Shown here one piece after another: positions 56,672-64,000 of a DNA stretch of 64,000 bases. Source of the stretch: Allantophomopsis cytisporea (taxonomy: Eukaryota; Ascomycota; Leotiomycetes; Phacidiales; Phacidiaceae). Below the pieces are notes generated by a model. That model was not told the DNA's origin and made no database searches. It worked only from the letters and a program-made list of their open reading frames with translations. The translations under genes were made by a program, and so were the position numbers. How positions within the stretch are numbered: position 1 is the first letter of the stretch; each line of letters starts with the position of its first letter. The stretch is taken from NCBI GenBank assembly GCA_024752435.1, contig CP103037.1, positions 186,001 to 250,000 of the forward strand, given 5' to 3'.

Positions 56672-57882
56672 TTAGGCCAGATCATCCATACCCAAGGCAT
56701 ACCGGCGTCCTGAAGAGCGTGGGTCCAGGTAAGGTATCTCGCCGACGCCGCAAACGCGGTTGCCAATACGTTTGCCACCGGCAATACCACCGTAGTCATA
56801 TGTAGCACTCTGTTCGAAACAAGCACGTTAGTCAAGAGTCACAGTGGTAAATCCTATCCTTCGGAGGAAAGGGGGTGACTTACGTGGTAGACGGCCCTGT
56901 TGTCCCAGATTACAAGGTCGTCCTGTTCCCAACGCACTCTCGCCTGCAGTTGATGATTCTCCGTGACGAGTCTCTGCACGAACTCCTTCATCATGCGGTT
57001 CTCGGCATCGCCCAGGCCCTCAAACTCCTCGAGATGGTGGCCAAAAGCAAAAAGCGACTTCCACCCTGTGACAGGGTTTGTGCGAACGCATGGATGCGAA
57101 GCCCTTAGATGCGCGCCCTGATTCTCAGGCGCACCTCGCGTGCCCTTCCACATATGATCTACAATGTTCTCGGGCTTATGGTCCCAGGGCATGAACACAG
57201 CATTCAGCCCATCCAAGAACTTTTTCATCGGCGGGCTGAGCAAGTCGTAGGCCTCATATGCGCTCGCAAACATGGTGTCACCACCCGACCTTTCCTCGGG
57301 GACCTTAACCATGTGCAGTAAGGTATAGTCCGTTGGAACATGTTCGAAGCTTCCGTCCGTATGCCAGCCGTCAGCACGGCTCTGGTTGCGCTCGCTGCCC
57401 TTAGAGTAGCCGCCCTCGCGAATGTACAGCTTCTTCTTGGTGCTGCGCGAAGGTGACATGACCTCCGGGTCCACGGACCCGTCAGCGTTCTCCATCTGGT
57501 TCACTGGGTGTATATAGAGGCTTGATGTATAGGGACGTGTGGTCAGCTGGCCAAGCTTGTGACACAGCAGCTTCTCGTCGGCGATTGACAAGTTGGACTG
57601 TTTGCGGAAGACGCAGAAGCCACGCTCTGAGACGAGGATGGCGAGGTCCCGGATGAGTTCGTCGGCGTTAGGTGCCCGCAGCATATCAACCACGTTGGCA
57701 TTCAGGAACTCACTCCCAATCACTGGTGTGATGTCTTTGCGCGGGTAGCCGTTCAGAGCATCAGAAAGCTTAAGCGGGACAGTGTGCACAAGTGAAGTGC
57801 TGAGTTGACCTGTGATGGGGACATGGTTGTTGTTGGACTGGCCGTTGGCCTTGGTCTTGGATTCGGTCACTGTGGTAGACAT
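56672..57882 (-). CDS. TauD/TfdA-family Fe(II)/2-oxoglutarate dioxygenase
   Basis: Exons 57882-56884 and 56809-56672 join in phase to 378 residues. A non-haem iron oxygenase that couples 2-oxoglutarate decarboxylation to hydroxylation of a substrate. The HxD iron motif is WHTDGSF with His174 and Asp176. The distal His is His333 in RAVYHSATYDYGG, which is placed directly at the exon junction. The Arg for 2-oxoglutarate lies in GNRVCGVGEIPYLD. The N-terminal half shows YPRKDITPVIGSEF and LVSERGFCVFRKQSN, both typical of fungal sulphonate dioxygenases (Jlp1-like). The substrate may be taurine or another sulphonate, a related herbicide-like acid or a small metabolite. The gene is divergent from a DHA2 transporter 2.3 kb away, with repeats between. 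Confidence 0.9.
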
Positions 57883-58121
57883 TTTTAAATATTTGCTTAG
57901 AGAGGTGGGTTGTGGTGCAATAGGAGATCATGTGGTGGTAGAAAGACGATATTTCTTGCTAAAGAGTTGTTGACTCACTACAATCTCAAAGAAGCACTGT
58001 CATCTGGTCTTTTATACACTTGATCTATGACTGAATTATCCAATGAAGCTTTGCTATTTCTTCACTCCACCATTATCTTGCGAGCTGCCACAATGGGTAA
58101 GTGCTCTTATCGAGAATGACA

Positions 58122-58318
58122 GTTGATCTTGGCGATGTCGTTGATCTTGGCGATGTCGTTGATCGTGGCATTTCGTTGCTCTTGGCAATGCAATTGATTC
58201 TGTCAACGTCGTTTATTTTAGCGATGTCGTTGATCGTGACTATGTCGTTGATCTTGGCAATGCAGTTGATCTCGGCAACGTCGTTGATCTTGGCAATGCA
58301 GTTGATCTTGGCAATAGC
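58122..58318 (+). repeat. 18-base minisatellite, eleven units
   Basis: Eleven tandem units of GTTGATCTTGGCGATGTC or variants cover 58122-58318. The first two are identical; the third is one base short. Later units alternate between ends GATGTC/AACGTC and AATGCA, so a 36-base higher-order period shows in units seven to ten. The repeat lies 240 bases upstream of the dioxygenase start on the other strand, in its promoter or 5' leader. Confidence 0.92.
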
Positions 58319-58471
58319 TCACCTTAGATAATATTGCATGAAACGCGCCGATCCGTGTTATTTCCAGATACTTAGCTGCAGTGATCGTATAGAAATATCA
58401 CATCTGCTAATCCTCAGGCTGACATGATACAGAGCAAGAGACGTCGCATAAACCCCCTTCGAACCACGTTG

Positions 58472-58600
58472 CTTCCATATTCTTGGCCTTCAGTGATAAC
58501 AAAGAAACACTGCATAGGCTAATACAGAGTTCGTCGTACTACATTACTTACAAATTCTTGGCCAGATGTGATAGTCAATAGATACTGCATCGGCGATACT
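58472..58600. repeat. degenerate direct duplication, period about 76 bases
   Basis: The sequence beginning near 58472 (TTC then CATATTCTTGGCC, TGATAAC, ACTGCATAGGC) recurs from 58548 (CTTACAAATTCTTGGCC, TGATAGTC, ACTGCATCGGC). A weaker third copy begins near 58372. Divergence is high, so the duplications are old. Confidence 0.55.
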
Positions 58601-59311
58601 AAAGCTGCCATGTTACGGGACAAAGGTCGATGCATGGAGCTCTTCAGGAGTGAAAACAGCTGCGTTATACATACTCCATATGCCTCTAAGATATATGCTA
58701 CGGGAAACTTAGGAGGGCAGATTGATGGCGTGTCATCGCCACTGTAGTCAGGGGCTGCCTAGTGAATGAATTGTAGTTACAAGCAAAATAACAAAATCCC
58801 CATTCGGGTATCGACAAAGGATCCTAGAAACTCCTGTAAGAAAGGAGTGAACTTATCACTCTTAGGGATTAATGTGCTGATATTTTGGATCTTATTAGCC
58901 CTTAACAATATATAGGTTGGAACGATTCGACTTCTTGTAAAGAAGTCCCTACCAAAGCTCCATTTTCACGGCCTTCTCCACACTTCCTAGCGATGGTAAT
59001 ATGCTGTGAGAAACGCACTGGATTTTGAAGACTATCTTTCAATTTGTTTGCAGCTAAGGCTATCCTGTAGATAGCTATACTTTACATTTATAAGAGCTCC
59101 TCAGTCGGACGCTTGAGCTATAGGGAATTGTTACACTTGATTAAGCATAAACTCCTGTTCGCTTGTGTAAATGCAATTATCGACACGGTAATTACACATC
59201 AACGTCGGGAAAACTGTACTAGGAAAATACTTTAATTTTAAGTTATGTCAAGAGCATAATCAGAAAGCTAACAAGCAAATCATAGCGTGCAGTTATAAGC
59301 TTAATAAGCTA

Positions 59312-59709
59312 CGACGATCATATAGACTTCGCTGCTAGATAAGCCGCGCATAAATAAGCAAGAAATCAGGCTAAACACACGGGAACCCCCATACGGAAAT
59401 AACAAGCTAACTCACTAGGATTTCATGCACATTACACAATATGTCGTTCGGCCATACAATCCGAGGTTTCGCAGGGCTTCAAAGCCCCGGTTTCAAGATA
59501 GGACTCGACGATCGTATTGACTTTACCATTAGATAAGCCGTGCAGGAGCAAGCAATCAGGCTAAACGCACATGAACTTTCATTCGGACATAACAAGGCCA
59601 TTTCACCAGGTTTTCTTGCATATCACACACACAATATGTCGGTCGGCCATACTTTCCGGAGTCTTACAGGCAGGCCTTCAAAGCCCTTCAAAGCCCATGT
59701 TCCAAGTCA
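59312..59709. repeat. degenerate tandem duplication, period about 194 bases
   Basis: Copy one (59312-59505) and copy two (59506-59709) share ordered words: CGACGATC, AGATAAGCCG, ATCAGGCTAAAC, ACACAATATGTCG, TCGGCCATAC and TTCAAAGCCC. By eye about two-thirds to three-quarters of bases agree, with small indels. No coding sense was found. It may be an old duplication of a non-autonomous element or promoter. Confidence 0.75.
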
Positions 59710-60187
59710 ATTCACATGCTGATACATCAGTTTCTACGTGATAAAACTTTTGACTGACAAAAGTGCAGATTTTCGACAAAGCAGAGTCTTAATAAATTAA
59801 GACGCAGGGTAAAAAGGAAATTGGAAGAAGATCAGAAGCTAGAAGTTCACATTCGCGAATCTATCTCTCTGCAATTTCGTGAGTGTACGAGGTAGAAACT
59901 TATCTAAGTACATCGGCTATCCTTCTATGCCAATGGAGGGCTGTTTAGATGCTACGATTATGACTACATGCTTCGACATATTACACCATCATTCACATTG
60001 AGGAAGTGATCAACCTAGAGAGCTTCTATTCTCGTGTCCACATCGGACCGTACACCGGGCGTTATACTACTTTATCGCTCTTTATATGTCCCAATCCCAC
60101 TGAGGAGAGGATATTGTTTTGAACTGTCGTTTTTTCCTTGACAAGCCCTTCCCGCACTCGAAGGACTCATCACATAGCAAGAAAGCC

Positions 60188-62305
60188 ATGGCACACAGCA
60201 GTGACAATATCCAGTATGGCCCTGTGAGGCACCCCGACATCAAGATGGGTGAGCGTCCCAGTTCCTCAAACAGGAGACATAGTCCAAGCCTGGAGGCCCA
60301 ACAACACGAAGTTGCCGACGAGGACGGCGTCACACCTTCACCATTATCTCGCATGGATGTCTCGACATCTGACGATGCCGCCACCCCCCACCAATTCACG
60401 GACCAACAATCTCGGGTCCTCCCGCACTCGCGTCTTATGGTTGTCTTCCCAGTCCTAGCCCTGGCACAGTTCACTGCGTATCTCGATCAAACGTCTATTT
60501 CAGCTGCTGTGCCCGCTATTGGCGACGCTCTGGATTTAGGAGCCTCGCTCCCCTGGATCGCAACAGCGTATCTCCTCGCCACAACGTCTGTGCAGCTCGC
60601 CAATGGGCGGCTCAGTGACATCTTCGGCCGCAAACGCTCGCTCATCACGAGCCTGGTGGTTCTCGCGATCGGGAACCTAGTCACGGGATTTTCGAAGACC
60701 CCAGGGATGCTGTTAGCGTTCCGAGCAGTAAGTGGCCTAGGGGGCGGGGCGATGTAAGTTATTCCTCACGGACACAGGTGTGGTTTCTGCGGAATGTGCT
60801 TTAATATAGGATTGAGGACTGACAGCTTGGGGTGATGATTATAGCACGGCCCTAGTCATGATCATCGCGAGCGATGTCACGACGCTCCAGCAGCGCGGCA
60901 AGTACAACGGCTTTATAGGCGCCGCTGTGGCGTGCGGTAGTGGTATGGGGCCGCTTATTGGAGGTGCGATCACGACGCATGTTTCGTGGAGATGGACGTG
61001 AGTCTTCATCTTGTTTAAAGCTGAAAAAACGTTGAATCACTAATTGTTTGGTTTCACATAGCCTCTGGTATGATGTTCCATGGCTTCTTCTGCTGATCAC
61101 GCTACTCTATATCACTCTGCCCGACAGCCGGGTAGGAGGCGACACACGTTCTAGAATCAAGATGATAGACTGGGCTGGGCTGTTTATCAGCGTTGCTGCT
61201 ATTGTTCTCCTAGTGGTACGTACGACATTGTTCAGCCTGCATGTTCCCGCTATCTCAACTTATTTCTTCACATAGATTCCTCTATCTCGAGGTGGCTCCA
61301 CCATCTCATGGAGCAGTGCTCAGGCAATCACTATGCTGGTGTTAGGAGCATTCGTCATATTCATCTTCATAATTGTTGAGTGGAAGTTTGCATCTCTGCC
61401 CAATATGCCGCGTAAGAGCCCTCATGCCAGTACATCCATTTCATGCTATTGCAAGCCACTCACTTCCTCATCGCACAGTACATCTCTTCACCGTCGACTT
61501 GTCCTGCAACATTCTGCTCATCCAAAACGTCCTCTTCGGCTTCGTCTTCTGGGGCAACCTATTCTACATGCCCATTTATCTCGAGAACGTGCGTGGTTAC
61601 TCGCCCACTATCGCCGGCGCCATCATCATGCCCATGGTTGGCACCCAGGGTATTGGGTCCATTGTATCCGGGCTCATAATCTCTCGTACGGGGCATTATA
61701 ATCCCGTCATGATTGCCGCACAGTTCCTTTGGACGGCTGGGCTGATCGGCCAGGCATTTTATTCAGCCACGACACCTATCTGGGCAATATGCCTTGTGGG
61801 CTTTTTTCAAGGTTTGGGAACAGGATGCTGTTTCCAGCCGAGCCTCGTTGCTATTTTAGCGCACAGTAGACGTGCGGATCGTGCCGTATTGAATTCCCTG
61901 AGAAACTTTCTGAGGACGATGGGTGGGACGTTGGGGCTGACGGTCTCCGGAACGATCCTTAATAACGTGCTACGGTCGCGGCTGAAGGCCGTAGTCAGTG
62001 AGAGTGTCCCTGAACAACTCGCGTCATCGACGCATTCTCTTGAGACCCTGGGCTTGACTGCAGGTCAGAAAGCGGCTGTGTTGGATGCGTATATGCAGGG
62101 TATTCACGTCATCTTCATTGTATATGCACCGGTGATTGGCATTTGTGCGTTGACTGCACTCCTTGTCAAGGATACAGGACTGGCGGAGAAGGACACAAGC
62201 ACGACACTACAGGTGACGAGAGAGAAGAAGACGAATGGGGTGATGGCGAATCCTAGCCTGGCTTTTCCGATCGCGGCCACTGAGGCGACGGTTGGTTCGA
62301 AGTAG
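60188..62305 (+). CDS. MFS transporter, DHA2 drug:H+ antiporter type
   Basis: Exons 60188-60753, 60845-60997, 61062-61215, 61276-61411 and 61479-62305 join in phase to 611 residues. ATG 60188 has good context (GCCATGGC). Residues 1-80 are hydrophilic and Ser/Asp/Pro-rich, a cytoplasmic tail. About 14 membrane helices follow. Signature pieces are LDQTSISAAVPAIGDAL in helix 1, SLPWIATAYLLATTSVQL in helix 2, the A-loop GRLSDIFGRKR, helix 4 RAVSGLGGGAI, helix 5 (GAAVACGSGMGPLIGG, antiporter motif C type) and VSWRWT. These belong to the azole/multidrug efflux group of 14-spanner proteins. The export of a toxic compound is likely. It is divergent from a dioxygenase, and the two could share a promoter region, but nothing shows a common substrate. 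Confidence 0.92.
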
Positions 62306-62967
62306 TCCTTGATCTTTGCTTGACTTAATTAGTAGACATGGAGAATCTGTTCTTTAGAGGAATAATAGAGAAGAGTAGAACTAGACATCCTACTGCCAGC
62401 TATCAAAATGTATCTTGATGAACGTAAGAGAATCACTTTAGATAATTGACCTCTGTTTAACTCGGGAAATATGGACAATTCTATCAACATTTGTATAACT
62501 TCCATATCAATACTACGTCGAGATGAGTCGATACCTATCTTCGATCTCAGATTGTCGGCAATGAGATACTACTCAATCATGAGATCCATGGCAATGCAAT
62601 CACTAAGCAGGATCTTTTCGAAGAAATTGCTGTTAGCCTTGACTGTTTCAATATATTGGATGCCTCTCTCTTACGCAACTCTCCACACATGCCTCTCTAT
62701 GCTCTACAAACGTTACTGTGTACTCATGTTAGAACCAGCCATCTGACCAATAAACTCGTATAATTTGCCTTACAGTTCGAATTTTATACATATTGTCTCG
62801 GTGCTTCTTAGCTTGACCTCCTTCTAGCATTCTTTCACAAGCAACTTCATGTTTGACGACAGCCAATTGTCGAAGCATCAGTTAGCACACCAAATGCAGA
62901 TGAAACTCAATAGGGTGCCCAACAAGTTATATCCATCGTTTCGCATACCTTACATTACCACTATAGT
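62306..62967. other. convergent intergenic region, no gene seen
   Basis: About 660 bases between the transporter stop and the 3' end of the hydrolase on the other strand. One 91-codon open frame lacks family signals and is likely accidental. Confidence 0.4.
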
Positions 62968-64000
62968 TTAAGCAAATGGTCCCTTCCACAACCATTCTTT
63001 TACTCCATCAAAGCACTTGTCCAACGCTTCCACCCTCTGGGCTTCTAACTCACCATTCGACCCAGGATGAGTAAATCCATGCTCTACATCTCTAGCCAGG
63101 AGCCATCTGTACTTGTCCTTCTCAAAAGCAAAATGGCTTTCAGCATCTGAAGTATCAACATCTGCCAACCTGCATATAAATGCTCTTGCCTCCTCGCCAA
63201 ACATATCGTATTCACCAGCAATAACGAACACCCATTCTGGAAGATCTTCTTTCTTGGCGAGTGCCACACTCAGACGTGGATTCGAAAGATCTGTACCGGG
63301 AGGAATAAAAGCCCAGTCGAAAAGAGGGGTGATGATCGCACCCATCTCCTTCGGATGTGCCGTATTGTAGGCTCGACTTGCTACTCTATCTTCAAGTGGA
63401 GTCGTCCAGTTCATAGGAGCATACCATGGCATAGCAGCACGCACTTTGCCCTTCAATTCTGGCAATTGAGTTGCTGCAAGAGATAGGTTTCCTCCTGCAC
63501 TAAAACCACCAATGGCAACCCGGCCTTTATCAATTGGTAGCTCTTCATCATCAATGATGGCATTGCAAATAGCCGCGATATCGTTGACACCAGTTGGGAA
63601 TGGGTGGATTGGCGCCTTACGGTAATTAACGCTCACAACTAATGTCCTGCAGTAGTCTGCAAATCTGCGGTTGAAGGGATCGTCATTTGACGGCTGACCG
63701 AAGGTGAAGCCTCCGCCGTGAATGCTGAGGTAGAGTGGAAATTTTGTTCCGGATTTCCAATTTGCGGGGTAGAAGATCCGATGTTCTAAGCCAGGTCGGC
63801 AGGGATATGATTTTGTTGTTGTATGTAAGGTCGCTGCTGGTTTTGATGTTATCAACCGCTTGATTGGTGACAAGTAGCCGAAGACAATTTTAAGGGTCCA
63901 GATTTTGAGCAAACATGAAAATCGATGTAGAAGTGGCTTGCGTTCCGCTATGCGCAAGGGACCAGTGTTTGATGGACTCTCACTGCTGATAGAAGCGGCC
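62968..64000 (-). CDS. alpha/beta hydrolase, hormone-sensitive-lipase type (5' end outside window)
   Basis: The frame is open from the stop at 62968 to base 64000 without an ATG near its upstream end, so the start and perhaps other exons lie beyond the window. The visible 343 residues show the HSL/carboxylesterase plan. The oxyanion motif is HGGGFTFGQPSND, followed by VVSVNYRKAPIHPFP, the nucleophile elbow GGFSAGGNLS, the acid in GEYDMFGEEA and the catalytic His in RDVEHGFTHPG. The hydrophobic segment near the N-terminus (LLKIWTLKIVFGYLSP) may be an anchor or signal. Related fungal proteins hydrolyse short-chain esters of metabolites or xenobiotics. The Ser, Asp and His are all present, so the protein should be active. 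Confidence 0.88.
   Translation of the reverse strand, partial: AASISSESPSNTGPLRIAERKPLLHRFSCLLKIWTLKIVFGYLSPIKRLITSKPAATLHTTTKSYPCRPGLEHRIFYPANWKSGTKFPLYLSIHGGGFTFGQPSNDDPFNRRFADYCRTLVVSVNYRKAPIHPFPTGVNDIAAICNAIIDDEELPIDKGRVAIGGFSAGGNLSLAATQLPELKGKVRAAMPWYAPMNWTTPLEDRVASRAYNTAHPKEMGAIITPLFDWAFIPPGTDLSNPRLSVALAKKEDLPEWVFVIAGEYDMFGEEARAFICRLADVDTSDAESHFAFEKDKYRWLLARDVEHGFTHPGSNGELEAQRVEALDKCFDGVKEWLWKGPFA

Larger units (their letters stand above)
57883..60187. other. repeat-rich divergent intergenic region
   Basis: About 2.3 kb between the dioxygenase and transporter starts. It holds an 18-base minisatellite, a 76-base-period duplication and a 194-base-period duplication, each described separately. 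No gene is supported; the open frame at 58101-58331 is the minisatellite itself read as codons. Confidence 0.55.

Noticed and set aside
58101..58331. A 76-codon open frame with a six-residue repeat
   Set aside because: It is the 18-base minisatellite read in one frame. Its repeat units vary at positions that change the hydrophobic residues freely, and no gene context exists.

Overview
This window looks like a stretch of a filamentous ascomycete (Pezizomycotina) chromosome. It has many short GT-AG introns (about 45-70 bases, a few longer), a fungal rhodopsin/SAT4-type membrane protein, a quinate-repressor-type AROM-like protein, an EF-hand NADPH oxidase of the fungal NoxC type, a hybrid histidine kinase, tannase/feruloyl esterase-family hydrolases and large membrane transporters. 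The mix of plant-polymer esterases, quinate regulators and transporters fits a plant-associated or saprotrophic fungus. A leotiomycete is my guess and is not proven by the sequence.

Layout. 1-239: start of a methyltransferase running off the left edge. 1.5-3.1 kb: seven-exon SAT4/rhodopsin-like membrane protein. 4.8-5.9 kb: broken copy of the Golgi GDP-mannose transporter. 6.9-8.5 kb: acyltransferase-3 protein. 10.8-16.4 kb: divergent pair of a Zn(II)2Cys6 activator and a QutR/Qa-1S-like repressor, probably the quinate regulatory pair. 16.8-17.7 kb: single-pass membrane protein. 19.9-21.8 kb: feruloyl esterase-like gene with five exons. 22.0-26.6 kb: seven-exon hybrid histidine kinase. 26.6-32.6 kb: gene-poor, with a decayed protein kinase. 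32.6-34.4 kb: mitochondrial dihydroorotate dehydrogenase. 35.4-35.8 kb: small two-repeat protein. 36.1-37.2 kb: membrane-anchored aldo-keto reductase. 38.5-40.1 kb: a second, intronless feruloyl esterase-like gene. 41.8-44.1 kb: NoxC-type oxidase. 44.5-45.2 kb: DUF218 protein. 46.0-48.3 kb: membrane-anchored S33 peptidase. 48.4-49.1 kb: GNAT acetyltransferase. 49.9-51.3 kb and 51.9-53.9 kb: divergent kynurenine-type aminotransferase and cytochrome D-lactate dehydrogenase. 54.6-56.3 kb: broken allantoate-permease-type transporter. 56.7-57.9 kb: TauD-family dioxygenase. 57.9-60.2 kb: repeat-rich intergenic zone. 60.2-62.3 kb: DHA2 drug-efflux type MFS transporter. 63.0-64.0 kb: alpha/beta hydrolase running off the right edge.

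How the genes fit together. Apart from the two divergent pairs, the genes look like unrelated single-gene units and not one biosynthetic cluster. The activator/repressor pair would sense quinate-pathway intermediates. The two secreted esterases could release hydroxycinnamic or gallic acids from plant esters. The oxidase and hybrid kinase are signalling or oxidative-stress components. Three pseudogenes (GDP-mannose transporter, protein kinase, allantoate-type permease) lie in or next to gene-poor stretches. Most of their stops can be explained by C-to-T or G-to-A changes, which would be compatible with RIP-like decay, although no computation could be run here.

Exon boundaries below were placed by reading splice signals and checking reading phase by hand. 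I found no tRNA, rRNA, CRISPR array or complete transposable element.
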